A DNA stretch of 64,000 nucleotides from JBDFMH01 sp047238125 (GTDB lineage Bacteria; Pseudomonadota; Alphaproteobacteria; Sphingomonadales; Sphingomonadaceae), in NCBI RefSeq assembly GCF_047238125.1, contig NZ_JBDFMH010000001.1:2852001-2916000 (forward strand). Reading direction: 5' to 3'. The notes beneath the pieces were generated by a model. It was given only the letters and a program-made list of their open reading frames with translations. It was not told the DNA's origin and did not search any database. Made by a program: the position numbers and the translations under genes. This document shows positions 41,052 to 49,643 of the stretch, in pieces (within the stretch, counting starts at the first letter, position 1; the number at the start of each line of letters is the position of its first letter).

Positions 41052-42262
41052 CCGAAAATCCTCGTTACTCGCTCGATCCCGCGCACCAGTGCCGCAACAT
41101 CGTCGGCACCGTTATAGACGCCGAAGCTGGCCCGCGCGGTGGCCGGCACACCCAGCAGGTCCATCAGCGGCTGCGCGCAGTGATGGCCGGCGCGGATCGC
41201 CACCCGCTCCTCATCCAATATGGTGCCGACATCGTGGGGATGCACCCCCTGCACCGCGAAGCTTACGATGCCAGCCGAATCCTCCGGCCCGAACAGCGTG
41301 ACCGAGTTCAGGCCCGACAGCGCCTCGCGCGTCATCCGCACCAGCGCGGTTTCATGCGCGTGAATGGCATCCAGACCGATGCTATCGACATAGTCGATCG
41401 CGGCATGCAGCCCCAACGCGCCGACGATATGCGGCGTGCCGGCCTCGAACCGGGCGGGTGGGGCGGCATAGGTGGTGCGTTCGAACGAAACCCGGTCGAT
41501 CATCGCGCCGCCGCCCTGCCAGGGCGGCATCGATTCGAGCAATTCGGCCCGCGCCCACAGTGCGCCGATCCCGGTCGGCCCGTAGAGCTTGTGCGCCGAG
41601 AAGACGTAGAAATCGCAATCAAGTGCAGCAACGTCGACCGCCAGCCGCGGCACTGCCTGGCAGCCGTCCAGCAACAGCTTTGCGCCCACGTCGTGCGCAA
41701 GATCAGCGGCGCGGCGGGCATCGAGCACCGAGCCCAGCACGTTGGAGACATGGGCCAGCGCGACCAGCTTGTGCGCCGGGGTCAGCATCTGCGCCACCGC
41801 GTCGAGATCGATCCGGCCGTCCTTGGTCAGCGGCGCGACGTCGATCTCGATCCCCGTCCGGTCGCGCAGCAGCTGCCAAGGCACGATGTTGGAGTGATGC
41901 TCGAGCTGTGAGAGCAGGATGCGGTCGCCGGCCTTCAGATGGGTCGCGGCCCAGCTCTGCGCCACCAAGTTGATCGCCTCGGTCGCCCCGCGCGTCCAGA
42001 CGATCTCGTTGGCATCGCGCGCGCCGAGGAACCGCGCGACGCGGGCGCGTGCGTCCTCATAGGCGATCGTCATGTCCGCCGAGCGCGCATAGACGCCGCG
42101 ATGAACGGTGGCATAGGTTTCGCCATAACCGCGCGCGATCGCGTCGATCACCGGTTGCGGCTTCTGCGCGGTCGCCGCGGTATCGAGATAGGCCCAGCCG
42201 GCGGGAATCGCCGGGAAATCGGCAAGCCGGTCCAGCGGACGGGTGTCGAGCGCTACGGTCAT
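41048..42262 (-). CDS. sufS: SufS-type cysteine desulfurase
   Basis: The 404-residue PLP enzyme takes sulfur from cysteine for Fe-S assembly. It shows YLDTAATAQKPQPVIDAI, WTRGATEAINLVAQSW, the HHSNIVPWQLL motif of class II desulfurases, the PLP lysine in FSAHKLYGPTGIGALW and the catalytic cysteine in IRAGHHCAQPLMDLL. Its ATG overlaps the sufD stop (ATGA). No SufE or SufU partner is encoded in this cluster. Confidence 0.94.
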   Translation of the reverse strand: MTVALDTRPLDRLADFPAIPAGWAYLDTAATAQKPQPVIDAIARGYGETYATVHRGVYARSADMTIAYEDARARVARFLGARDANEIVWTRGATEAINLVAQSWAATHLKAGDRILLSQLEHHSNIVPWQLLRDRTGIEIDVAPLTKDGRIDLDAVAQMLTPAHKLVALAHVSNVLGSVLDARRAADLAHDVGAKLLLDGCQAVPRLAVDVAALDCDFYVFSAHKLYGPTGIGALWARAELLESMPPWQGGGAMIDRVSFERTTYAAPPARFEAGTPHIVGALGLHAAIDYVDSIGLDAIHAHETALVRMTREALSGLNSVTLFGPEDSAGIVSFAVQGVHPHDVGTILDEERVAIRAGHHCAQPLMDLLGVPATARASFGVYNGADDVAALVRGIERVTRIFG

Positions 42263-43341
42263 GCCGCGCGCTCCAACCAGCTGTCGGCATCCCGGGCGAA
42301 CGCCTCGCGCACCTGATCCTCACCGATCCGGTCGAGCGCATCCGCCACGAACGCGCGCGTCAGCAGCGCGCGCGCCGGTACCGGTGGAATGCCGCGCGAG
42401 GCCAGGTAGAACAGCGCGGCGCGATCGAGTTCGCCGACTGTGGCACCATGGGCGCACTTAACATCGTCGGCGAAGATCTCCAGTTCGGGCTTCAGGTTGA
42501 TGGTGGCGTTGCGCTGCAGCAGCAGGCCGCGCAGCGACTGTTCGCCGTCCGACTTCTGCGCATCGCGCGCCACTTCGACGCGCGCGGCCAGGCTGGCGGT
42601 CGCATGATCGTCGGCCACCGCGCGCCAAAGCTGACGCGAGCTGCCACCCGGCGCGGCATGGCGCACCACCGCGGCGACATCGTGGCGCTGGCCGCCGCGC
42701 GCCAGCAGCGCACCGCCATGTTCGGCGAACGCGCCTTCGCCTGCGAGATCGATCGCGGCATCCAGCCGCGTCCCCGCCCCGCCCAAGGCCAGCTGAATGG
42801 TGACCAGGCTGGCGCCATCGGCCACCACCGCTTCGTCCCGCAACGATGTGAAGCCAGAGGCTTGCCGCAGCCGCACGCTGCGCATCAGCCGCGCGCCGCG
42901 GGCGAGATCGATTCGCGTGCGCCGGTTGGACCAGCCATCGCCGACATGCGTCTCGACGATGCTGGCCTGCGCACCCGCCGCCAAACTGATTCGCGCAGGA
43001 ACATGATTGGCGCCGCCGGTGGCGACATGGACGATTTCGATCGTGTGCGGCAGCGACTGGTCGGTGCCGAGCGTCAGCGTCCAGCCGGCACCGGTGGCAA
43101 GCCGCCCCAGCGGATGATCGCTCTCGCCTTCGACCGTGCCGATCGCCAGGCCGCCCTGATCCGATAACGCTGGATCGAGCATGCCATCGAGAAAGAACAG
43201 CCGCGGCCCGCCGCAGCCGATCCACAGATCATGCGTATCGATCACGCCGCCGCGCGGCGTCGCTTCCGCAAGCGCGGGCAACGCCGACAGATCGGCCCAG
43301 CGCCAGGCTTCGTCGCGTGAGGAGGGGAGCGCCAGCGTCAA
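42259..43341 (-). CDS. sufD: Fe-S assembly scaffold subunit SufD
   Basis: The 360-residue right-handed beta-helix protein is the partner of SufB in the SufBC2D scaffold. The C-terminal core shows KPELEIFADDVKCAHGATVGELDRAALFYLASRGI, the SufB/SufD signature with the metal-site HG and Cys. The start is TTG 43341, overlapping the sufC stop as TTGA. The N-terminal 120 residues are divergent, as usual for SufD. Confidence 0.93.
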   Translation of the reverse strand: MTLALPSSRDEAWRWADLSALPALAEATPRGGVIDTHDLWIGCGGPRLFFLDGMLDPALSDQGGLAIGTVEGESDHPLGRLATGAGWTLTLGTDQSLPHTIEIVHVATGGANHVPARISLAAGAQASIVETHVGDGWSNRRTRIDLARGARLMRSVRLRQASGFTSLRDEAVVADGASLVTIQLALGGAGTRLDAAIDLAGEGAFAEHGGALLARGGQRHDVAAVVRHAAPGGSSRQLWRAVADDHATASLAARVEVARDAQKSDGEQSLRGLLLQRNATINLKPELEIFADDVKCAHGATVGELDRAALFYLASRGIPPVPARALLTRAFVADALDRIGEDQVREAFARDADSWLERAA

Positions 43342-44081
43342 GCGACCACCCCGACATAGCCTTCGCGCTCCAGCTCGTGCGCAAGATCCGCGCCGCCCGA
43401 TCGCACGATCCGCCCGCCGGCCAGCACATGCACGAAATCGGGGCGGACATAATCCAGCAGACGCTGGTAATGGGTGATCAGCAGCACCGCCTTGTCGGGC
43501 TTGCGCATGATCGCGTTGATGCCGTGGCCGACCGCCTTCAGCGCATCGATGTCGAGCCCGCTGTCGGTCTCGTCGAGAATGGCGAGCTTCGGATCGATGA
43601 TCCCCATCTGCACCATCTCGTTTCGCTTCTTCTCGCCACCCGAAAAGCCGACATTGACGGGACGCTTCAACATCTCGGCATCCATCCCCAGCACATCGGC
43701 CTGCGCACGGGCGAGCTTCAGGAATTCGGCGCCCGAAAGCTCCGCCTCGCCGCGGCCCTTGCGCTGCGCATTGAGTGCGGACCGCAGGAACTGGACGTTG
43801 GAGACGCCGGGGATCTCGACCGGATATTGGAAGCCCAGGAACAGGCCAGCGGCTGCCCGCTCGTGTGCATCGAGCGAAAGCAGGTCCTGCCCGTCGAAGG
43901 TGGCGCTGCCGCCGGTCACCTCATAGCCGGGCCGCCCGCCCAGCACATAAGCGAGCGTCGACTTGCCGGCGCCGTTCGGCCCCATGATGGCATGGACCTC
44001 GCCTGCGTTGATGCTGAGCGTAAGGCCCTTCAGGATAGGCTTGCCGTCGACTTCGGCGTGGAGGTTATCGATCGTGAGCAT
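43338..44081 (-). CDS. sufC: Fe-S assembly ATPase SufC
   Basis: The 247-residue ABC-type ATPase drives SufBC2D. It has Walker A MGPNGAGKSTLAYVLGG, the SufC-specific FLGFQYPVEIPGVSN, signature VGFSGGEKKRNEM, Walker B LAILDETDSGLDIDAL and the switch His in LLITHYQRLL. ATG 44081 begins just 13 bp from a REP-like inverted pair that separates it from sufB. Confidence 0.96.
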   Translation of the reverse strand: MLTIDNLHAEVDGKPILKGLTLSINAGEVHAIMGPNGAGKSTLAYVLGGRPGYEVTGGSATFDGQDLLSLDAHERAAAGLFLGFQYPVEIPGVSNVQFLRSALNAQRKGRGEAELSGAEFLKLARAQADVLGMDAEMLKRPVNVGFSGGEKKRNEMVQMGIIDPKLAILDETDSGLDIDALKAVGHGINAIMRKPDKAVLLITHYQRLLDYVRPDFVHVLAGGRIVRSGGADLAHELEREGYVGVVA

Positions 44082-44094
44082 TCCAAATCCCATT

Positions 44095-44179
44095 CGTCGC
44101 TCCTGCGCAGGCAGGAGCCCATGTCTCTCTCGCGTGGCACATCGACCAGCCATGGGCCCCTGCCTTAGCAGGGGCGACG
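44095..44179. repeat. inverted REP pair (REPIN-like element) between sufB and sufC
   Basis: Two 29-bp arms (44095-44123 and 44151-44179) are near-perfect inverted copies of each other. Each contains its own small hairpin of CGTCGC(T/C)CCTGC against GCAGG(A/G)GC type, and they are joined by 27 bases. The right arm ends 1 bp before the sufB stop codon. The unit matches the single hairpin at 40212-40239. Confidence 0.78.
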
Positions 44180-44180
44180 G

Positions 44181-45665
44181 CTAACCGACCGACCCCTCCA
44201 GCGAAATCCCCAGCAGCTTCTGAGCCTCGACCGCGAATTCCATCGGTAGCTGCTGCAGCACTTCCTTGGCGAAGCCGTTGACGATCAGCGCCACCGCGCT
44301 TTCCTGATCCAGCCCGCGCTGCATCGCGTAGAACAGCTGGTCGTCGCTGATCTTCGAGGTCGTCGCCTCATGCTCGATCTGCGCCGAAGGGTTGCGCACC
44401 TCGATATAGGGCACGGTGTGCGCACCGCATTTGTCGCCCAGCAGCAGCGAATCGCATTGGGTGAAGTTGCGTACGCCTTCCGCGCCCGGCGCCACGCGGA
44501 CCAGGCCGCGATAGGTGTTGTCGCTGCCGCCGGCGCTGATCCCCTTGGAGACGATCGTCGAGCGCGAGCCGCGGCCATTGTGGATCATCTTGGTGCCGGT
44601 ATCGGCCTGCTGGCGATTGTTGGTGACCGCCACCGAATAGAATTCACCGACCGAATCCTCGCCGTTCAGCACGCAGCTGGGGTATTTCCAGGTGACGGCG
44701 CTGCCGGTTTCCACCTGCGTCCACGATACCTTCGATCGGGCACCCTGGCACAGCGCGCGCTTGGTGACGAAATTGTAGATGCCGCCCTTGCCCTCCGCAT
44801 CGCCGGGATACCAGTTCTGCACGGTCGAATATTTGATCTCCGCATCGTCCAGCGCGACCAGCTCCACCACCGCGGCATGGAGCTGGTTCTCGTCGCGCAT
44901 CGGCGCGGTGCAGCCTTCGAGATAGGAGACGTAGCTGCGCTTGTCGGCCACGATCAGCGTGCGTTCGAACTGGCCGGTATTGGCGGCGTTGATCCGGAAA
45001 TAGGTGCTCAGCTCCATCGGGCAGCGCACGCCTTCGGGAATGTAGACGAAGGTGCCGTCCGAAAAGACCGCGGCGTTCAACGTGGCGAAATAATTGTCGT
45101 GGATCGGCACGACCTTGCCCAGCCACTTGCGAACCAGATCAGGATATTCCTTCAGCGCTTCCGAGATCGACCGGAAGATCACGCCCGCCTTTTCGAGCTC
45201 GGCACGGAAGGTGGTGGCCACCGACACGCTGTCGAACACCGCATCCACCGCGACCTTGCGCGCGCCTTCCACGCCGGCGAGCACCTTCTGCTCCTCGATC
45301 GGAATGCCGAGCTTTTCATAGACGCGCAGGATTTCGGGATCGACCTCGTCCAGGCTGCCGATCGTCTCCTTCGCCTTGGGCGCGGCGTAGTAATAGGCGT
45401 CCTGATAATCGATCGGCGGGATGTTGAGTTTCGCCCAGTCGGGTGCCTCCATCGTGAGCCACAGGCGGAACGCCTTCAGCCGATAGTCGAGCATCCAGTC
45501 CGGCTCGCCCTTCTTGGCGGAAATGAAACGGACGGTGTCCTCGCTCAGCCCCTTCGGCGCGAAATCCTGCTCGATATCGCTGGTGAAGCCCCACTCGTAG
45601 GTGGCGAGCTTGTCCGCGGCGTCCTGCGCCTCGCGGTTGCGGACTTGGGTGGTGTCGTCGGTCAT
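44181..45665 (-). CDS. sufB: Fe-S assembly scaffold subunit SufB
   Basis: This 494-residue scaffold protein, the site of nascent cluster formation with SufC and SufD, has GEPDWMLDYRLKAFRLW, VAVTNNRQQADTGTKMIHNG, the beta-helix core GVRCPMELSTYFRINAANTG, EGCTAPMRDENQLHAAVVEL and the C-terminal EHEATTSKISDDQLFYAMQRGL. ATG 45665 overlaps the regulator stop as ATGA, placing the operon under the Rrf2 gene's promoter. Length is normal for the family. Confidence 0.97.
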   Translation of the reverse strand: MTDDTTQVRNREAQDAADKLATYEWGFTSDIEQDFAPKGLSEDTVRFISAKKGEPDWMLDYRLKAFRLWLTMEAPDWAKLNIPPIDYQDAYYYAAPKAKETIGSLDEVDPEILRVYEKLGIPIEEQKVLAGVEGARKVAVDAVFDSVSVATTFRAELEKAGVIFRSISEALKEYPDLVRKWLGKVVPIHDNYFATLNAAVFSDGTFVYIPEGVRCPMELSTYFRINAANTGQFERTLIVADKRSYVSYLEGCTAPMRDENQLHAAVVELVALDDAEIKYSTVQNWYPGDAEGKGGIYNFVTKRALCQGARSKVSWTQVETGSAVTWKYPSCVLNGEDSVGEFYSVAVTNNRQQADTGTKMIHNGRGSRSTIVSKGISAGGSDNTYRGLVRVAPGAEGVRNFTQCDSLLLGDKCGAHTVPYIEVRNPSAQIEHEATTSKISDDQLFYAMQRGLDQESAVALIVNGFAKEVLQQLPMEFAVEAQKLLGISLEGSVG

Positions 45666-46087
45666 GCGGGATTTCCAGTGAAAGACGGAGCCGACAGGCT
45701 GGCGAGGCTGACCCCGCCGAGCGCGCCGCGCACCGCATCGTTGACCGCGCCCCAGTGCGGGCGGACGGCACAGGCATGTTCGAGCCCGCAATCATGGCGG
45801 CCATGATCGACACAGGCCGTCATCGCGATCGGGCCTTCGACGGCTTCGACGATCTGAGCCAGGCTGATCGCAGCGGCGGGCCGCGCCAGCACGAAGCCAC
45901 CGCCGGTGCCGCGGGCGGAAGCGAGCAACCCGGCAGAGGCCAGCCGCCCCATCAGCTTCTGCGTGGTCGGCAACGGCACACCTGTCTCATCCGCCAGCGT
46001 ATTTGCCGACAGCCGCTCACCCGCCGGATGGCGGGCCGCCGCGGTGAGGATCACCACTGCGTAGTCGGCAAGGCTGGACAAGCGCAT
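45662..46087 (-). CDS. Rrf2-family regulator of the SUF operon
   Basis: The 141-residue Rrf2 winged-helix protein opens MRLSSLADYAVVILTAAARH and has the recognition segment VPLPTTQKLMGRLASAGLL and wing RGTGGGFVLARPA. Three cysteines (Cys in TACVDHGRHDCGLEHAC) would bind an Fe-S cluster, so the protein senses cluster supply, as in IscR and the SUF-specific Rrf2 group. It is the first gene of the suf operon; an inverted repeat overlaps its 5' region and suggests autoregulation. Confidence 0.9.
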   Translation of the reverse strand: MRLSSLADYAVVILTAAARHPAGERLSANTLADETGVPLPTTQKLMGRLASAGLLASARGTGGGFVLARPAAAISLAQIVEAVEGPIAMTACVDHGRHDCGLEHACAVRPHWGAVNDAVRGALGGVSLASLSAPSFTGNPA

Positions 46088-46089
46088 CG

Positions 46090-46173
46090 CGTTCCAATCG
46101 GATCGAATCGTTCCGATTGCAGATGGGGCGGGCGGCAGGCGGGGTCAAGACGCGAGGCGTAACGATTGGAACG
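46090..46173. promoter_or_regulatory. inverted repeats in the suf regulator promoter, putative operators
   Basis: CAATCGGA (46095-46102) and TCCGATTG (46112-46119) form a perfect 8-bp inverted repeat just upstream of the regulator's start codon. In addition CGTTCCAATCG (46090-46100) is repeated in inverted form as CGATTGGAACG at 46163-46173. Both lie in the divergent region between the suf operon and the SnoaL-like gene and are good candidates for the Rrf2 site. Confidence 0.5.
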
Positions 46174-46227
46174 TCGCGAACGGCTGCGCGCTTCCTGCCC
46201 GACTGACGGCGATCGAGGAGCTTGATG

Positions 46228-46587
46228 ATGGACGATGCACGGATCTGGGCGTTCGAGGAAAGCCTGTGGACCGGCGACGCCGACCATTACCGCGAATCGA
46301 TCGACGAGGCGTGCGTGATGGTGCTGCCGGCGCCGCCCTATGCCTTCAACGCCGAACAGGCGATCGCCGCGGTTTCCGATACCCCGCGCTGGTCGACCGT
46401 AACGTTCAGCGACACACAGGTCAGCCGCCCGCAGGAAGGGCTAATCGTGATCGCCTACAAGGCGAACGCCACGCGCGACGAGGCCGATGGCTATGAAGCG
46501 CACTGTACATCCACCTATCGCCGGATCGCGCATGAGGAATGGCGCGTCGTGCAGCATCAACAGACGCCGCCGCTGGCGATCAGCTAA
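46228..46587 (+). CDS. SnoaL/NTF2-like small protein (DUF4440 type)
   Basis: The product of about 119 residues is a single NTF2-like fold. MDDARIWAFEESLWTGDADHY is the N-terminal helix, then comes ESIDEACVMVLPAPPYAFNAEQ and a beta-rich half ending YRRIAHEEWRVVQHQQTPP. That E/W..G pattern is common in DUF4440 and SnoaL-like proteins. GAGGAG lies 7 bases before ATG 46228 (ATG 46225 is adjacent). The function is not predictable. Its stop overlaps the convergent AraC gene by 8 bp. Confidence 0.75.
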   Translation: MDDARIWAFEESLWTGDADHYRESIDEACVMVLPAPPYAFNAEQAIAAVSDTPRWSTVTFSDTQVSRPQEGLIVIAYKANATRDEADGYEAHCTSTYRRIAHEEWRVVQHQQTPPLAIS

Positions 46588-47449
46588 ACATCTGCAGCTT
46601 GGGCATGTGTGCGGCCAGATCGCGCCGCTGAAGCATCAGCCGGGTGACCGGCGTGGGGTTGGCCTGGAACTGGCGCGGGGTCAGGCCAGTGAACTGCTTG
46701 AAGTCGCGAATGAAGTGCGACTGGTCATAATAGCCTTCGCCGGCCGCATCCTGCCAATGGATGTCCTCCCGCCCCAATAGCGAAGCAGCGCGAAGGGCCC
46801 GATATTTCCGCGCGATCAGCTTGGGCGGCCCGCCGTAGCTGCGCTTGGTCAGCCGTTCGACCTGGCGTGCCGACAGACCAAGCTCGGCCACGAAATCATC
46901 GACCTTTGGGCTTGCGGACCCGAGCAGCCAGCGATCGGCCAGCTTGGTGAACCACAGCGGCGGATCATCGGCCTGCGCCGCGATCGGGCGCAGCAGCGCA
47001 TCCGCGATCTGCACCATGATTTGCGGATTCAGTGAATCGCGCATCGCGTCGACGGCCTCGCGGATCGCCGATCCGAAGATCTGGGTGGCATCCACCACAT
47101 CGCTGGTGTGGCGGCTCGCATCCTCGCGGACCAGCGCGGTCCATCCCGCAGGCAGCAGGCTGATGCCAAACACCAGCACCGGCCCGGCGATATCGAATCG
47201 GGTGGCGGACAAGGTGGGGCCGAGCAACGCGGCTTCAGGCGTGATCCGGGCCACCCCGTCCGCAAACATGTAGGCGCCGTGGCCCGCGATCATGAAGCGC
47301 ATCTGCGCAAGATCGGCGCGGACCATGTCCACAACCTGCGGAAGATCCGCATAGAAGAGATAATAGGATGAAATGTAGCGCCGCAGTTCCGGGGCCGGCG
47401 CACAGTAGCGCAGACCGACTTGCGGTATCGCGCTGGCGCCATCCTCCAC
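46580..47449 (-). CDS. AraC-family transcriptional regulator
   Basis: The 289-residue protein has a variable N-terminal half (GLRYCAPAPELRRYISSYYLFYADLP) typical of the DUF6597-type sensor. The C-terminal AraC/XylS DNA-binding domain has two HTH units: VDDFVAELGLSARQVERLTKRSYGGPPKLIARKYR and WQDAAGEGYYDQSHFIRDFKQFTGLTPRQFQ. GTG 47449 is the start. It lies just downstream of a strong minus-strand terminator at 47504-47541, so it has its own promoter. The target and ligand are unknown. Confidence 0.9.
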   Translation of the reverse strand: MEDGASAIPQVGLRYCAPAPELRRYISSYYLFYADLPQVVDMVRADLAQMRFMIAGHGAYMFADGVARITPEAALLGPTLSATRFDIAGPVLVFGISLLPAGWTALVREDASRHTSDVVDATQIFGSAIREAVDAMRDSLNPQIMVQIADALLRPIAAQADDPPLWFTKLADRWLLGSASPKVDDFVAELGLSARQVERLTKRSYGGPPKLIARKYRALRAASLLGREDIHWQDAAGEGYYDQSHFIRDFKQFTGLTPRQFQANPTPVTRLMLQRRDLAAHMPKLQMFS

Positions 47450-47503
47450 GACCCGTCACCCCCATAATGTCCGGTGGCGACATGATAGCGCGAAATGATA
47501 AAC

Positions 47504-47541
47504 AAAAAAAGCGGCCCGACCGACCGAAATCGGCCGGGCCG
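47504..47541 (-). terminator. strong intrinsic terminator
   Basis: On the minus strand a 12-bp stem with one mismatch around a 6-base loop is followed by seven T. It ends transcription coming from the DUF885 gene or from the candidate small RNA, 55 bp before the AraC gene. Confidence 0.88.
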
Positions 47542-47660
47542 TCTAGTAAAAGGTCCCCCGGTGAAACCGGAAGCCCTTCGGGTCGCGGTTTCCCTCTATG
47601 CCCGCGGCCGATTCGCGAATTGCACAGAATCGACAGCAGAAACGTGGTTGAAGCGTAACA
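47504..47660 (-). ncRNA. structured intergenic transcript with strong terminator, small-RNA candidate or long 3' UTR
   Basis: Between the DUF885 peptidase stop (47694) and the AraC start there is a run of minus-strand hairpins. GAAACCG/CGGTTTC (47592-47586 with 47569-47563) encloses a CCC/GGG stem. A G+C terminator follows (12-bp arms 47530-47541 and 47512-47523 with one mismatch, then seven T at 47510-47504). The 5' end is not determinable. It could be an independent small RNA or the peptidase mRNA's 3' end. Confidence 0.45.
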
Positions 47661-47693
47661 AACTTGCGTTCAACCGAGTCCAGAGAGATCAGA

Positions 47694-49556
47694 TCAGCCC
47701 GTCTTGCCGCCCCGCGCAATCCAGGCGTCGACCCTCTGTTCGAGCACATCCAGCGGAACCGGGCCGCTCTTGAGCACGACATCGTGGAAGCCGCGCACAT
47801 CGTAGGCAGAGCCCAGTTTCTGCTGGGCACGGTCGCGAAGCTCGCTGATCTTCAGGCGCCCCACCAGATAGGCCGTCGCCTGCCCGGGATAGATGATGTA
47901 GCGCTCGATCGCCTTGACGATGCCGCCCGGAGCATCGGCCGAATTGTCCTCGACATATTTGATCGCCTGCTCGCGGGTCCAGCGCTTGTGGTGCAGACCC
48001 GAATCGACAACCAGCCGGATCGCACGGTGCAATTCCAGCTGCAGCCGGCCGAAATCGCGATAGGGATCGGTGTAGAGCCCCATGTCCTTGGCGAGCTTCT
48101 CCGAATAGAGGCCCCAGCCTTCCGAATAGGCGGTGACCCCGCCGAACCGGCGGAACGGCGGCACATCGCCCAATTCGGTCTGGATCGCGCGCTGCAGATG
48201 ATGGCCGGGAATACCTTCATGGTAGAACAGCGCCTCGACCTCGAACAACGGCATGTCCGACATCTTGTAGAGATTGGCGTAATAGACTCCGGGGCGCGAT
48301 CCGTCCGGCGCCGGGCTCTGGTAGAAGGCCTTGCCCGCTGATTTCTCACGGAACGGCTCGACAGCCTTCACCTGCATCGGTGCCTGCGGCAGCACTCCGA
48401 ACCATTCGGGCAGCTTGGCCGTCACCGCCGCCTTCGCCTTCTCGGTTTCCGCCAGATAAAGTGCGCGGCCCTCGGCCGTCTCGGGTGCGTAGAAGCGCTT
48501 GTCGGTCCGCATGAACTTGAAGAAGTCCTGCAGCGACCCCTTGAAGTTCACCGTTTTCATGATGCCCTGCATCTCGCCGTGGATGCGCGCGACATTGTCG
48601 AGTCCGACCTGGTGGATCTGGTCGGCAGTCATGGTGGTGGTGGTGTAGTTGCCCAGCCGCTCGGCATAATAGGCCGCGCCATTGGGGAACCGCCAGATGC
48701 CGTCGTCGGTGCCCGCCAGCTTCTCCTGGCGCTGCATCTCGGCAACCAGCCGGTCGTAGGCGGGCTTGACCGAGGTGGTAAGCGCCTGGGTGCCTGCCGC
48801 CAGGATCGAGTCCTTTTCCGCCTGCGGGATGGTCAGCTTGGCGACCTTGGTGCGCAGGTCCTCCAGCAGCGGCGACGTCCCCTGGCCGCCGAACGGCGCG
48901 CCGGTGACGATGTTGCGCGCATCCTGGATCACATAGGGATAGACCCACTTCGGCGGCATGACGCCCATGCCGGCGCGCTTCCTCGAGATCACGAGGATCT
49001 CGTCCATCGCCGGCCCCAGCGCCTGCAGGCGGCTGACATAGGCGTCGGCATCGGCCTTGCTGTCGATGCGGTGGATGTTGATCAGGAACGCGGGCAGCTG
49101 GCTCTGGGCGCCGTTCATCTGGTCGAACGTGTAGTCGTAGTCCCGGAACTCATAGGCTTTCCGGCTGCGCTCGACCTTCTTTTCGAACAGCGTGTAGGAC
49201 AGCTGATCGTCGGCATCGAGCGAGGCGAAGGCGAAGCGGCTCTTCATCGCGTCCAGCGCGGCGAGATCGGCGCGATATTCCTCCTCGGCCGCAGCCTCGG
49301 TGAAATCGTCCCACTTGCCGTAATCGCCGTCGCGCACGCCGCGATAGGCCTTGCCGAGCGGAGACCGGGCAAGCTGGGCGGCATCATAATCGGCAAAGAA
49401 CTTGGCGAGCGCAGCCTTTTGGTCGGACGGGGCCGCTGCCGGAGCGCTCGCTTCGGCCGGGGGCGGGGTCGCGCCGACGGTGTCGGCCGGGGCATCGGTG
49501 GCGGCGCAGCCGCTGACGAACAGGGCGGTAGTGGCGAGCAGCAGGATACGGGTCAT
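47694..49556 (-). CDS. DUF885-family lipoprotein metallopeptidase
   Basis: The 620-residue product is a lipoprotein (MTRILLLATTALFVSGC lipobox VSGC) with a large all-helical domain. Its zinc-type motif FYHEGIPGHHLQRAIQ (HEGxPGHH) is followed by YSEGWGLYSEKLAKDMG, where the E and Y are expected ligands or catalytic residues. DUF885 peptidases are M32-like carboxypeptidase-fold proteins. GGAG is 5 bases before ATG 49556. It is divergent from pyrD. An envelope peptidase role is predicted; the substrate is unknown. Confidence 0.9.
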   Translation of the reverse strand: MTRILLLATTALFVSGCAATDAPADTVGATPPPAEASAPAAAPSDQKAALAKFFADYDAAQLARSPLGKAYRGVRDGDYGKWDDFTEAAAEEEYRADLAALDAMKSRFAFASLDADDQLSYTLFEKKVERSRKAYEFRDYDYTFDQMNGAQSQLPAFLINIHRIDSKADADAYVSRLQALGPAMDEILVISRKRAGMGVMPPKWVYPYVIQDARNIVTGAPFGGQGTSPLLEDLRTKVAKLTIPQAEKDSILAAGTQALTTSVKPAYDRLVAEMQRQEKLAGTDDGIWRFPNGAAYYAERLGNYTTTTMTADQIHQVGLDNVARIHGEMQGIMKTVNFKGSLQDFFKFMRTDKRFYAPETAEGRALYLAETEKAKAAVTAKLPEWFGVLPQAPMQVKAVEPFREKSAGKAFYQSPAPDGSRPGVYYANLYKMSDMPLFEVEALFYHEGIPGHHLQRAIQTELGDVPPFRRFGGVTAYSEGWGLYSEKLAKDMGLYTDPYRDFGRLQLELHRAIRLVVDSGLHHKRWTREQAIKYVEDNSADAPGGIVKAIERYIIYPGQATAYLVGRLKISELRDRAQQKLGSAYDVRGFHDVVLKSGPVPLDVLEQRVDAWIARGGKTG

Positions 49557-49643
49557 GGAAGCTCCAGTCGGTCGGGGCGTCTGGACGCAACCCCGGATCA
49601 GGCAGGTCTGGCGTCCCCACGCCGCCGGTGCCATAGCCGCCTA

